Source: Archivesica marissinica
Lineage: Eukaryota > Mollusca > Bivalvia > Venerida > Vesicomyidae
Direction of reading: 5' to 3'
Assembly: GCA_014843695.1 (NCBI GenBank)
Contig: CM026387.1
Span: 64,603,708-64,667,707 of the forward strand
Length of the DNA stretch: 64,000 nt
The notes beneath the pieces were generated by a model. That model saw nothing but the letters and a program-made list of their open reading frames with translations. It made no database searches and had not been told where the DNA came from. The first letter of the stretch is position 1, and each line of letters starts with the position of its first letter. The position numbers and the translations under genes are program-made. Shown here one piece after another: positions 10,505 through 20,805 of the stretch.

Positions 10505-11345
10505 TATATTATATATTTATAGATTTTAAACAGGCATATGAAACTATGCATTGAAATATATTATGGAGACGTTTATCTGACATAGGACTATCTGGTAAAC
10601 TGTTTGACCCATTAAAACATTTGTAAGAATCTGTACATAAAGTCATACATGTATAAGGGTTAATCAACGCAGATGGATCTGTAGTCCAGTGGTAACACGC
10701 TGGACTGGTAATCCAGGGATAGAAGGTTCGATCCCCAGTCTGACCCTAATAAAATTAACAGTCTTTCAGATGGGACGTTAAACCGAGGTCTCGTGTGGAT
10801 GCTTTACACCGTGCACGTAAAAAACCCAGATGAGACTCTGGAATGGGTCTCTGTCTGTATCAATGCACGATCCTCCAAAATCTAAAATTAGTTAAATTAC
10901 TAATCTCTTCAGGAGGCGTTGCTCATATGGGCAACCGGTAGCGACGATAAATAAACGTAAATACACATACACAGGTTAATCAATTTTAGACTGAATGGTT
11001 TTATGACAAATGCGGTTTACGTCAGGGGTGTATACTTTCATCACTTTTGTTTAATTTATAAATAAATGACTTGTCACTTTATCTTAACACATTAGGTATT
11101 GGTATCATTGTATGGGATGAGAACGGTTGTATTATGCTCTATACTGATGCCATTGTATTACTAGCGGAGTCTACTGAGCACTGATTTACAAGTGTTACTG
11201 CATGAATGCTTTAAATGATTAATGTTCTGTAAATGCCTCTAAACGTAATGCTAAAACAGCTTCCTTTAAGAGCAACTATCATACCATAGAATAAGCCTTT
11301 ATCAGGTGAACTAATAATTCTGCAAAACTAGTCAACGTTTCTCTA
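10505..11345 (+). pseudogene. LINE reverse transcriptase fragment, decayed
   Basis: Translation gives a recognisable non-LTR reverse transcriptase in pieces: YRFKQAYE-like start (IDFKQAYETMH), then after an inserted SINE a CGLRQGCILSS segment, INDLSLYLNTLGIGI, and YTDAIVLLAES. The last corresponds to the catalytic YADD box, here altered to YTDA. Stops and frameshifts are frequent. It is similar to the LINE copies at 56634-58400 and 62790-64000. Confidence 0.8.
10668..10973 (+). mobile_element. SINE family C, full length, inside a LINE, with TSD
   Basis: tRNA-like head with A box TAGTCCAGTGGTAACACG, a stem-loop with loop CTGGTAA and B box GGTTCGATCCCC. A long body follows, ending GGGCAACCGGTAGCGACG plus an AATAAACG tail. 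The 10-bp TSD GGTTAATCAA is at 10658-10667 and 10974-10983. It splits the LINE reverse transcriptase. It is not a true tRNA gene because no acceptor stem closes the head. Confidence 0.92.
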
Positions 11346-12140
11346 TATTCACTCAAAGATAACTGCGGAGTCCTGATCCCACAGCGAACGCGCTTTAAAT
11401 ATATAGCCAACGTTCACACTAGATCCACAACCCGTAGGAAGACTGTGGGAAAGAGGCTTATTGTATGTTATTGAGGAATCCCACAAGTCCGACATCTCTC
11501 ACAGTAAAGTTACTTAACGCAACACATTAACTATAACATATACGACAGGCATGTGATTATGAAAAGTCATATTCTACTTAGCATAAACAGTTTTTTACAT
11601 ATGTATATATACATTGTCATTTATAATATATAATGCACAGTGTGTCAACAGGACTGAGAAGGAAGTACAAACTACTTAGTTAGATCCCTCTCCTGTAATT
11701 CTACGTGTTATATGCAAATAGAAGGAGCAGAGCGTGTCAGAAGCGCTAAAACAAGAGAACAAACCGGCGGATATTAAAATCCCACAACTCCCATACGTAG
11801 CCGCAACTATGAAATTAATAACGACATGATGTAAAGGTTACATGACGTTACAAAACTTTATTTTATTTGATAATAATGTTAAATATTTCAATTTTTGTCT
11901 TCTGTGCATGGCAGTGTCTGTTTCTGAATCAAAATTGGTGACAAAAAGGTTGTTGTGTCGATCACTGAACATAAACATTAGTTTAATAACATTTTATTGC
12001 TCGATTCGTTTTACGTATATATGTGAATACAAAACATGACAAATTAAATAAATGCAAACGATTCAGACCACAAGTTCTAGCAACATTAGTTACGGCCCTT
12101 CCCGACAAGATAGTAACTGCAAAGATAGCGACCAGTGATG
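11346..12140. other. No gene seen
   Basis: AT-rich spacer. The 65-codon frame at 11842-12039 has a weakly hydrophobic middle but no supporting signal. Confidence 0.5.
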
Positions 12141-12275
12141 TCAAGCATACATGTATATAAAATAAAAAAATAAAAAAATAAATAAATAAAAAAATAGCAA
12201 AGAATAAGAAGAAATTGTGAGAGAAAGAATGAGATGTGGCGTGATGGAGAGATAAAGAAGAGCGAGTATGCTATA

Positions 12276-12352
12276 TATAATGTCCAGTGTGTGAGTCCCG
12301 TTCACTGCAGTCGTCATATATATATATGACACACTGGACATTATAATTAGCA

Positions 12353-12383
<31 letters not shown>

Positions 12384-12384
12384 C
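12276..12384. repeat. Hairpin plus (TA)n microsatellite
   Basis: TATAATGTCCAGTGTGT at 12276-12292 pairs perfectly with its complement at 12329-12345. A TA tract follows at about 12356-12384. It may be the remains of a small palindromic element. Confidence 0.75.
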
Positions 12385-12429
12385 ATACATTTTAAAAGAC
12401 AGTAAAAACAAGAAGGTCATGGTGGCCCT

Positions 12430-13440
12430 ATATTGCTCACTCACTCCATATTTGACCCCGATACCTTCATTTTAATAATTGTGAAAGAGAATTGTACATC
12501 GACAATCCGACAGTTGGTTGGTTCGTGAGAAGAAGAGTTTTGAAGAATGTGTGTTATATTTAAACAGGCTTGACGATAACTGTGAAATTTGGCCAACATT
12601 GGCCAAGCGGTTCATGTAAAGAAGTAATTTGAAATATATTATTATAAAAGAACGATCTACCGACCTATCTGCTGCCACCTTGGATGGCAAAATCATCCGA
12701 CTGTGACAAAAATGCACCAGAGCGATCGCCTCGATATCTTCCATTTCATATGCTACATGGCATCAATTTGTACCCGTATATTACACCATGAGCCACATAC
12801 ATTATGACCCCGGGTCGCCATTTCAACAACGTTGAAAGAATATTTTACAATCGATCATTCTTTACCAAATCCGCCTGGCGGTTCGTGAGAAGATGTGTGC
12901 TATTAATAGATGGCGGCCATCTTGGATTTTCGGTTCGTAAGACGTATGAAATATCTTACGGGTGACCTCTTAACAGCCAACTTGGATGACGTAATCCTCC
13001 GATTTCGACGAAACATGCACCATAGTGATCACCCCATTGATACATTAAATTTGATATCTGACTAAACCATTTTCGGTCAAATTAAATTGTGCTACACCTA
13101 TTTGACCACCAGGTCCACGTCACTCTGATCCTGGGGTCACCGTTTTAATTACATTGAAAGAGCATTGCACATCGATCATTCCTACCAAGATTTGTCGAAA
13201 CTGGCTTGTTGTTAATAAGAAGATTTATATAGAAGTTGTGCTATTTTTAGACGGCGCCCATCTTGTTTATTAGGGGTATGTTATGTTAACAACTTCGGAA
13301 AGGGTTCACGCGAGGAAAATAAAGGTAGGGTTTCTTGGCAGACTACTGGTGGATAGGTTTATGAGAAGACGACGTTTGAAACAACTCATAAAATGATGAC
13401 CTTTTGGCCATCTTGGATGACATCCGCTAATAATAAACAG
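12430..13440. repeat. Degenerate ~350-bp tandem repeats, 3-4 copies
   Basis: The same ordered landmarks recur three to four times: TTGAAAGA(G/A)(C/A)AT, ACATCGATCATT-like, GGTTCGTGAGAAGA, GCCATCTTGGAT and CC(G/C)ACT-ACGAAAC-like blocks. Copies are heavily diverged, so this is an old array. No protein domain is seen. Confidence 0.6.
13266..13271 (-). terminator. Possible poly(A) signal of the CCP/SMB gene
   Basis: AATAAA on the minus strand about 240 nt past the stop codon at 13512. It is the nearest plausible signal but is unproven. Confidence 0.35.
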
Positions 13441-13511
13441 TCTAATAAACAATGTATATAACGGTTATAATTACAATAATAATAACTGTAACAATCGAAC
13501 TCATAATAGAC

Positions 13512-13666
13512 CTAAGCGTCACATGTTGAATCAAAACAACAGTCCTTGGACTCGCAGCACACAGCATCACAATAGCACGTGACAACCTCACCGTCATAAC
13601 GCAAAGAGGTAGTGTCGTTAACGAACCCATTTGAACACGACGTGTTACCATAAGTGGATGCACAAC
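13512..13666 (-). CDS. CCP/SMB gene, terminal exon: somatomedin B-like domain
   Basis: The acceptor CTATTAACAG precedes a 155-nt coding exon that enters in phase 1 and ends with TAG at 13512-13514. It encodes about 50 residues with nine cysteines. The run CYCDAVCCESKDCCFDSTC matches the somatomedin B signature C-x-C-D-x-x-C-x5-C-C-x4/5-C. In known proteins this knot-like fold mediates extracellular protein binding. The exon follows in phase from the 30-nt microexon at 17800-17829 and gives the secreted product its C-terminus. The ninth cysteine is unusual, since the canonical domain has eight. Splicing is predicted, not observed. Confidence 0.72.
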
Positions 13667-13723
13667 CTGTTAATAGGAAAGGTCACATAAAAATATATAC
13701 GATGATAACAAATACACTTTAAT

Positions 13724-13964
13724 TACATGCATGTATGTACATAACGTATATGCATGTATGTACATAACGTATATGCATGTATGTACATAACGTACATGCA
13801 TTTATGTACATAACGTACATGCATTTATGTACATAACGTATATGCATTTATGTACATAACGTACATGCATTTATGTACATAACGTAAAGGCATTTATGTA
13901 CATAACGTGCATGCATTTATGTACATAACGTATATGCATTTATGTACATAACGTACATGCAATT
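13724..13964. repeat. 23-bp minisatellite, about 10 units
   Basis: Period 23 bp, unit core ATGTACATAACGTATATGCA. It lies in the last intron of the minus-strand gene. Confidence 0.9.
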
Positions 13965-14084
13965 CATTTATTAATTATTAATCCAGAATTGTATTGGTGG
14001 AGGAAGACCCCGGGTACCCAATCGGAGCAGTATTTCAGGAACGGACTCGCCGTGGTAGAACCACCGGCCTTATGCGATCTTGAT

Positions 14085-14419
14085 GGTTAGATTGCTCACA
14101 TGAAATAATTCGACACCCCAGTGCCATTCCAACCTACAGCAGTGAGGGGCAAGTGTTGCGTGTTTTGAAGTCAATAACAATAACCAATAGCCAAAAGTGG
14201 AATTCGTGATAGCACAGTTGATGCGCGTTCGCATCAGGTGCGAAAAGTCCAGAGTTCGAGCCCCGCTGGAGCCGTTACGATTGTGCCCTTAGGCAAGGCA
14301 TTTAAATTTCACGTTGCCTCTTCTCTCTCCATCGTGGCGATGTATTCCATCAGGAATGAGGTCTCAAGAGTGATTAATATAAGTTGAAAGAACAGGTTTC
14401 GCAATCGAGCTAAAATAAA
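14085..14419 (+). mobile_element. Composite repeat: 120-bp leader plus SINE family A
   Basis: Positions 14085-14205 (with ATTCGACACCCCAGTG and CAGCAGTGAGGGGCAAGTG) match 18090-18207 closely. Each is followed directly by a full family A SINE (here 14206-14419, B box GAGTTCGAGCCCC). The leader and SINE appear to have moved or been duplicated as one unit. The leader also resembles the first unit of the 63-bp satellite at 5728. Confidence 0.8.
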
Positions 14420-14610
14420 GGAGGTACCTCTTACGATTTATATGAATTGTAGTTATTGATGACGTCAATTTGAAGAATATGATAGTGATGATGGTTTATG
14501 TTCATGATGATGACCATACATTTTTATGAAATATTAATGAGATTATTAGGCCTATGTGAATTGATTATTCTAACACGACCCAGCTAATAACATACATAAT
14601 TGTAGAGTAA

Positions 14611-15080
14611 ACCTACCTCGGGTTATTCTGCGATATACCTACCTTGAACTATGCTGCGCGAGCACCGTGTTTTGGCTATTCCATTTATACAATGCGTGTA
14701 CAGTTTTATGAATGAAAGTCATGTGATGTTTGTAAATACAACCGTGGGAATTCACGGAAGTGAGCTATTTTTAGAACCAGATAATCTCTTGTCCGTCTTG
14801 TTTTTCTGTTAAGTAACGTTTCAGTTACTATTTTGTACAGTTTTATTTGACAAAATAAATAAAATTATTGATCAGTTACAACGTTTGTTCATTTATGCAC
14901 TAGATTGATATTTTCCATAAAAAATAACGTCATCACCCCTTACGCGGGAGGAAATTTCGAAAGCCATATGCACGGCGTTTGAAGAAAATACTCCTTTGAT
15001 TCTCGCCTAAAATGATTAGAAGTAAGTCGTGTTAGAATCGAAATAATAAGTATCAACCTTGGTATATCGCAGAATAACCC
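14611..15080. mobile_element. Putative ~460-bp element with inverted ends
   Basis: CTCGGGTTATTCTGCGATAT near 14619 is repeated in inverted orientation at about 15052-15072. A second inverted pair (ATTCTAACACGAC near 14568 and its complement near 15024) is nested in the wrong order for a simple element. No ORF or clear TSD is seen. A non-autonomous DNA element, possibly rearranged, is the best guess. Confidence 0.5.
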
Positions 15081-15486
15081 GAGTTTGAAGTTCTTATGCG
15101 TAGAAATATATCACGAAGGCCGAAATAATTGAACACAATGTACACAGTAGCTAGCCAATACATGTTCATATTCATATCAATTCCAACAACCGGGAACGGA
15201 ATTAATTTCAATATTCCTCAAATCTGGGGCTTAATTTATTTATTAATTATTTATTTATTTTCCGTTTTTTTCCAGTTTAAATGTCCAAATATGCATTATT
15301 ATACATGTGATATCAATGTACAAATAACAAAGTACATATAGCTAATTTGTCTTTAAACATTGTATATTTATTTATTTTCCATTTTATGTCAAATCCTATA
15401 CGTGGACGTAAGACATGTTTTCATAGGTATGCTTTGTCGACCTAGGTTAACAAATGCTACGTGATGTATGTGAGGTGAGGAATGTG
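15081..15486. other. No gene seen
   Basis: AT-rich intronic sequence. The 70-codon frame at 15129 lacks support. Confidence 0.5.
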
Positions 15487-15763
15487 TCTGTTTTACGTTT
15501 ATTTATCGTCGCTACCGGTTGCCCATATGAGCGACGCATAGTGAAGAGATTAGTCATTTTAGATTTTGGAGAATAGTGCAATGATACATTCCAGAGTCTA
15601 CTCTGGTTCTATTATGTGCACGATGTAAAGCACCGACTCGAGACCTCGGTTTAAAGTCCCATCTGAAAGACTGTTAATTTTATTAGGGCAGACGGGGGAT
15701 CGAACCTGGGATCCCTGGATTACCAGTCCAGCGTGTTACCACTGGACTACAGATCCGTCTGTA
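15487..15763 (-). mobile_element. SINE family C, full length
   Basis: Minus-strand copy with tail (CGTCGCTACCGGTTGCCCAT on plus), body and intact head (GGATCGAACCTGGGATCCC and TTACCACTGGACTACAGATC on plus). Confidence 0.9.
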
Positions 15764-17089
15764 TGGTGAGGTATTGTATAACATTACGGATTACCAAGAC
15801 TCATGTTACGGTTCAACAGATCGGTGGTAGCATTCTCTATGTCATTACTACACGAGTTCATCTTCACGAAGCTTATATTTCTAAGTCACCAACGGTCAAC
15901 TTGCATTAAATATTGTATGTTTATCCATAGATGATAGTCTGATATATAGTGTAGCTAAAAGCAAAACAAAAGTATGTTGATAATTGCATATGCATGACTT
16001 GATTGTGTTCTGTTCTCGCCAGATACGTTACCAGATATGGCCATACCAAGAGTATGCAAATATCATTAGTATGTATGGGTAGCCTATATAGCACTGTTGA
16101 AGCATACTTAAATATAAAAACATACAAATGAACAATATTTTGCTTTATTTTCAAAATCAGGTAACCCGAATACCTACCGTTGCGTTAACGATGTAAGCAA
16201 CGTTACAACCAATTCCGCATATTTTAGGAAAATAAGCATTTCGATCAATATTGCAGTGAATAGCTTCACATGTCGTCTAATTATAAAACAAACGTTCATT
16301 TTGATTTACACAAAATATACATGAACTATTGCCTATTACTTGAAGCGTCGTAAGCTACGTTACGTAATATACGTTACCAACGCATTCAAAACGACGTGTA
16401 GGATGTTTACACGATCCATTTACATATGTGAAGGATAGCTATGTATCACACATACACGTAGGCCTTAAATTCTGAGTATAATTGATATGCATTACAGAAC
16501 ATTGGTCGTTTAATTACTTTCCTTAGATCTGTAAATTCAAAATTTGTATCTCAATGTCAAATACGTGCAGTCGAAGTTTTCCTGTAAGTAAGTATCTTTT
16601 TAATACATGTTATTGGTATTTAACTATTTATATATTTTACTATGGTATCTCTATTAGTTTGAGAAGAAGTATATTGTATGAATACAACATGAATATGGTG
16701 TTATTTTGACGGCCGCGTAGGTATATGCATTTTAATGAACTCCATTGCCGATTTATTTCTTCTGGGAAGACAACTCGGAGGTCGGAGACACGGGAGGTAA
16801 TCCCTTGGTTTTACTGGAGCGACTCAGGTTACCGTTTAAATGATCTACTAGGCGTGGGTTTACGTGATGTTCGTTGCACACTTTGATATGGTATTTGATA
16901 TGTAGTACTTCGAAATCGTGAATTCGTGCATTTGAAATCGTGAATTCATGTAGTTGAGTAGGTGAAATCCTGAATTCATGATGTTTAATTCGTGCATTTG
17001 TGTAGTAGAAATGATGCAATAGGAGAGTCACAGTCGGTCTTCCGTACATTTGCCTCTGCGATACCGATGCTATTGTTATTGACAATTTC
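15764..17089. other. Intronic, no exon supported
   Basis: I checked for minus-strand microexons between AG acceptors and GT donors here and found none that kept phase 1. A donor-like site near 16180 has no upstream AG. ORFs at 15921-16154 and 16753-17085 have no domain. Confidence 0.5.
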
Positions 17090-17668
17090 TGATGATGTGG
17101 CTGATGCTGTGGCTGTGGCTGATGCTGTGGCTGTTGCTGATGTTGTGGCTGTTGCTGATGCTGTTGCTAATGATGTGGCTGTTGCTGTTGCTGTTGCTGT
17201 GGCTGATTCTGATGCTGATGCTGTTGCTGATGATGTGGCTGTTGCTGATGCTATGGCTGATGATGTGGCTGATGCTGTTGCTGATGCTGTGGCTGATGCT
17301 GTTGCTGATGATGTGGCTGACGCTGATGCTGTGGCTGTTGCTGATGCTGTGGCTGTTGCTGATGCTGTGGCTGATGCTGATGCTGTTACTGATGCTGTGG
17401 CTGATGCTGATGCTGTGGCTGTTGCTGATGCTGTGGCTGATGCTGATGCTGTTACTGATGCTGTGGCTGATGCTGATGCTGTTACTGATGCTGTGGCTGT
17501 TGCTGATGCTGTGGCTGATGCTGATGCTGTTACTGATGCTGTGGCTGTTGCTGTGGCTGATGCTGATGCTGTTACTGATGCTGTGGCTGATGCTGTTACT
17601 GATGCTGTGGCAGATGCTGTGGCTGATGCTGTTACTGATGCTGTGGCAGATGCTGTGACTGATACTGT
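17090..17668. repeat. GCTGAT/GCTGTG hexamer array, about 580 bp
   Basis: Imperfect tandem GCTGAT, GCTGTG, GCTGTT and similar triplet pairs, all keeping a 3-nt period. Frames are therefore open on both strands (Asp-Ala-Val repeats on plus, Ala-Ser/Thr-Val repeats on minus). The array lies in the last intron of the minus-strand gene. The long minus-strand frame 16985-17842 runs through it and overlaps the 30-nt microexon, but nothing supports translation. Confidence 0.88.
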
Positions 17669-17799
17669 TTGTATATGATATGCATATGTTTTATTTAACC
17701 ATATTTTATTGCAAATCAACAGTGCATATGTCATACACGTAATGATACAATACATAGCATGAAATACAAATATATGCATGATGATAATGATTGGCTTAC

Positions 17800-17829
17800 C
17801 GATTGTTCCAATTGGAATTGCCATACCGT
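17800..17829 (-). CDS. CCP/SMB gene, 30-nt microexon
   Basis: Flanked by acceptor CATTTTACAG and donor GTAAGC on the minus strand, 30 nt long, phase 1 in and out. It encodes NGMAIPIGTI when joined to its neighbours. Together with the 24-nt exon upstream it forms a short linker between the CCP and somatomedin B domains. A symmetric phase means it could be skipped without breaking the frame. A chance AG...GT pair is possible, but phase agreement with all other exons favours a real exon. Confidence 0.55.
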
Positions 17830-18084
17830 CTGTAAAATGCAAACAAATACATTAAGTATAATTCCAACATGACGTTGCCTGTATGCGCAAAAAAGTAATT
17901 GACCGTGCTTAAATCTGCAATAAGACATTGTTTAGAGCTGTGATGTCAACTGTGATGCCATTTTACTAGCATTGTTGTATGTTTGTGTGGCAAAATTTAA
18001 GCACCCTACATAAAGAACACCATTATATAGCTTGTTTTATTTTATATTTAATGTAGCCATGTAGACTAGTGAAAGTCGTGATAG

Positions 18085-18441
18085 TTAGATCTTGATGGTT
18101 AGATTGCTCACATAAAATAATTCGACACCCCAGTGTCATTCCAACCTACAGCAGTGAGGGGCAAGTGTTGCGTAATTTGAAGTCAATAACAATAACCAAT
18201 AGCAAAAGTGGAATTCGTAATAGCACACTGGATGCGCGTTCGCTTCAGGTGCGAATGGTCCGGAGTTCGAGCCCTGCTGGAGCCGTTACGAGTGTGCCCT
18301 TAGACAATGGATTTAAATTCCGCATTGCCTCTTCTCTCTCAATCGTGGCGATGGATTCCATCAGGAATGAGTTCTCGAGAGTGATTAATATAAGTTGTAA
18401 GAATTTGTTTCGCAATCGAGCTAAAATAAATTTGTATAAAC
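18085..18441 (+). mobile_element. Composite repeat: leader plus SINE family A, second copy
   Basis: Positions 18090-18207 match the leader at 14085-14205, followed by a family A SINE at 18208-18441 with head TAGCACACTGGATGCGCG, B box GAGTTCGAGCCCT and a complete tail. Confidence 0.85.
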
Positions 18442-18524
18442 CGGTTTAATGTACTTTTACTTCTATAAAGACAAATTGGACTGTCGCACGATTTATTTTA
18501 TATTTTATATATGTTTACTTAACG

Positions 18525-18706
18525 TCGCTACCGGTTGCCCATTTGAGCGGCGAGCAATTTACCTAACAACACCTTTCCTAGACAGGCTCCAGCGGTTAAC
18601 GAGTACTTGGTGCCTGAGCGGGGCTTGAACCCATGATCATCAGTGATGATAGATTACAGTGGTGTACAAATCATCGACCTTAACCACTCGACCACTGAGG
18701 CGGACC
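18525..18706 (-). mobile_element. SINE family D (tRNA-Ser-like head)
   Basis: On the minus strand the head reads CAGTGGTCGAGTGGTTAAGG with a B box like GGGTTCAAGCCCC and a long variable region, as in Ser/Leu tRNAs. The tail GGGCAACCGGTAGCGACG is the same as in family C although the head and middle differ. A diverged partner lies at 50832-51030. Confidence 0.8.
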
Positions 18707-18785
18707 AGAATCTAGCGATATATGATTGACCTTATATACCATCGCCACTGGCGAACCATATGGTCGAGTATCCATATATATGTGT

Positions 18786-18990
18786 GTGTTTTACGTTTAT
18801 TTATCGTCGCTACCGGTTGCCATATGAGCGACGCATCCTGAAGGGATTAATAATTTTAGATTTTTGGAGTATAGTGCAATGATACAGACAGATACCCATT
18901 CCAGAGTCTCATCTGGTTATTTTACGTGCACGGTGTAAAGCACCGACAAGAGACCTCGGTGTATAGACCCATCTGAAAGACTGTTAAATA
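18786..18990 (-). mobile_element. SINE family C, partial (3' two thirds)
   Basis: Minus-strand copy with tail and body; the tRNA head is absent. It is the left part of a ~600-bp segment nearly identical to 24599-25188. Confidence 0.85.
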
Positions 18991-19109
18991 TATATCTGAA
19001 CATGAAGTGCTGTTTTATACCATATAAAGATGATAACGGTGATTGATATTGTAATTCATTATACGGACACATGTCTTATATCCTATGTAAAAGTGTTGTT
19101 GTCATAGTA

Positions 19110-19433
19110 CAGGCCCGTACGCAGGAACTTTTGTAAGGGGTGCGTAATATATATGGGTGGCGGAGGGACTCTGTGGCCATGCTCCACTGAATTGTTTTAA
19201 ACTACAATGCAGGAGATGCATTTTCATGCATTCTGGGAAGTATATTTTACACGTGTTTTTGCCTCAGTATAAGGATAGAGACAATAACATATAGTGGATA
19301 ATGATACGGTGTCCGGTGTCGAAAAACGTAGTTATAGCAGTGTGGTATTAATATTTGAACATTTACCTTCTAATCGAGCTGACCTCGGCGGGGAAATGGG
19401 GGTGCGTAAACAAACCCCCTGCATACGGGCCTG
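19110..19433. mobile_element. 324-bp MITE with CAGGCCCGTA ends and 5-bp TSD
   Basis: Ends CAGGCCCGTACGCAGG and, inverted, CAGGCCCGTATGCAGG. A perfect TAGTA occurs on both sides (19105-19109, 19434-19438). No ORF with a domain. A near-identical copy is at 24860-25183. The TSD length does not settle the superfamily. Confidence 0.75.
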
Positions 19434-19490
19434 TAGTATACGACAAATAACTCAATAAATAATATATATTAAATAAAACTTAATACTCAC

Positions 19491-19514
19491 TAAACAGATA
19501 TCCTACATCGGGAC
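19491..19514 (-). CDS. CCP/SMB gene, 24-nt microexon
   Basis: Acceptor CGTTTTCCAG and donor GTGAGT bound 24 nt on the minus strand. With phase 1 on both sides it adds GPDVGYLF. The acceptor has a good pyrimidine tract. It sits about 440 nt downstream of the CCP exon. A cassette microexon is the likeliest reading. Confidence 0.58.
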
Positions 19515-19729
19515 CTGGAAAACGAAGAAAAACTAACAACGTGGCCGACACACAGTTAAAATATGACATAGGCCTACATGCATTCAACAGGTCATTTAAA
19601 CATTCAGCACAAGTCAACAGTGTTGGACTCTAGACATGATAATTTCTAACTACTCTTCGATTCATTTGACTTATGAAGTTATGAAGTTCGTAGATTATTT
19701 TTATGATCTACAGCGGCTTCAGTTATTTA

Positions 19730-19885
19730 ATGAACATTGGTTTGGCTACTACATTGTCAATGTATGTCGTATTGGTAATGGCGTCGAGAGGTGGTTCTTT
19801 GAGGGAAAGGTTTACGGGAAGGTCTGCTCTTTGCGTGTACAGCATACAGCAATCTTCACGGATCATCGGTTTAAATATAATTTAA
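19730..19885 (+). other. Short ORF with signal-like start, shared with 53970
   Basis: ATG opens MNIGLATTLSMYVVLVMASR, a hydrophobic, signal-peptide-like start. The first ~26 codons recur at 53970 with five base changes. The complementary frame is equally conserved (LDAITNTTYIDNV), so coding strand and status are uncertain. It lies in an intron of the minus-strand gene, on the opposite strand. Confidence 0.25.
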
Positions 19886-19951
19886 GGGCCGTGTCCTGGA
19901 GTTTAGCTCGGAACACAGAATAATTAAGGTCATATAAAAATCTGCAATTAC

Positions 19952-20137
19952 CGTACAGACATCTCGGCACGCTCCATATACCGTTAGCCTGACACACAAT
20001 CATGCCTCCCCCTATCGGCGGGAAATACGTGCACGGGGGGATACACGTGTATGTTATTTGAGCTCCGTAAGGTTGTTCGCCATCAAACGAGCCCAATAAA
20101 ACATGCGCATCTGATATCAAAGGTGTCCCACAATCAA
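19952..20137 (-). CDS. CCP/SMB gene, CCP (sushi) domain exon
   Basis: A 186-nt exon with acceptor TAGTTTCAG and donor GTAATT, phase 1 on both sides, which is the classic layout of a one-exon CCP module. It encodes DCGTPLI..., then TYTC, IVCQANGIWS and PRCLY. The four CCP cysteines (DC, TYTC, IVC, PRC) and the tryptophan before the last are all present. An extra cysteine lies in IPPCTYFPP. CCP modules bind proteins or glycans in complement factors, selectins and many invertebrate immune or adhesion proteins. Residues are about 101-162 of the predicted protein. Confidence 0.82.
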
Positions 20138-20235
20138 CTGAAACTAAAACATACGTTCAGCTAGCTACTGTTTGTAATCCAACTTTGGCAATGTACGATA
20201 TCTTTATTCTATTGCCATATATTATCATTATTATA

Positions 20236-20306
20236 CAGTGGTTAACACGCTCGCATCTCACCAATGCAACCCGGGTTCGACCCTCGGACCGGGAAGTATG
20301 TGAGAT
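20236..20306 (+). mobile_element. SINE family B head fragment
   Basis: A 70-bp piece of the tRNA-like head: CAGTGGTTAACACGCTCGC and B box GGGTTCGACCC. The rest of the element is missing. Confidence 0.7.
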
Positions 20307-20309
20307 ACA

Positions 20310-20805
20310 TAGATCACTGGAAAACATAAAATAAAAAGAAAATTATATTTTCCAGTGTATGTATGGGTTTTATCTCATATCGTGAGCTCAGAATAGTTGT
20401 GTTTTCATATATCCATTTCTTAAAATACACCATTGCCGATAAATTTCTATCCTACAATGTAAAACACAAATATCCTCTTAGTGTTATTTTGCCGGCGGAG
20501 TAAAATTCAACAGCCATAAAAAGACCGCTCTAGCCGTTGTTATTGCAGATTTAACGGTAGATTTTGTCTTTGTTTATATGAACAAAATATCAAGTAATTA
20601 AAAAAAACTGGGGTCATTTATCATCTAAGAAATAATACTATTTAACGTATAACTATTATATATTTCTATAAGCTCGATACCATATCACATTGTGCAACAC
20701 ATTCTTTCCTGACGTCCCCCGTGGGTACCTCACTGTACATTCGCCTAAAGTTATCCTTCCCGGATGTAGTCATTATTAGTTACTTCCGAAACTGGTCTAG
20801 TAGCA
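20310..20805. other. No gene seen
   Basis: Intron of the minus-strand gene. No exon with suitable phase and no repeat identified. Confidence 0.5.

Noticed and set aside
10668..10750. Genuine tRNA gene with anticodon loop CTGGTAA
   Set aside because: Head lacks a closing acceptor stem and is followed by a SINE body and TSD; same for other A/B/C/D heads.
14611..14645. 22-nt microexon bounded by AG and GTAGGT
   Set aside because: Not a multiple of 3 and lies within the inverted end of a putative mobile element.
16180..16260. Additional microexon of the CCP/SMB gene with donor GTAGGT near 16175
   Set aside because: No AG acceptor lies upstream within the checked 80 bp.
16985..17842. 285-codon minus-strand protein with Ala/Ser/Thr repeats
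   Set aside because: It is a through-read of the hexamer array and flanking intron. The in-phase microexon at 17800-17829 with good splice sites explains the coding part better.
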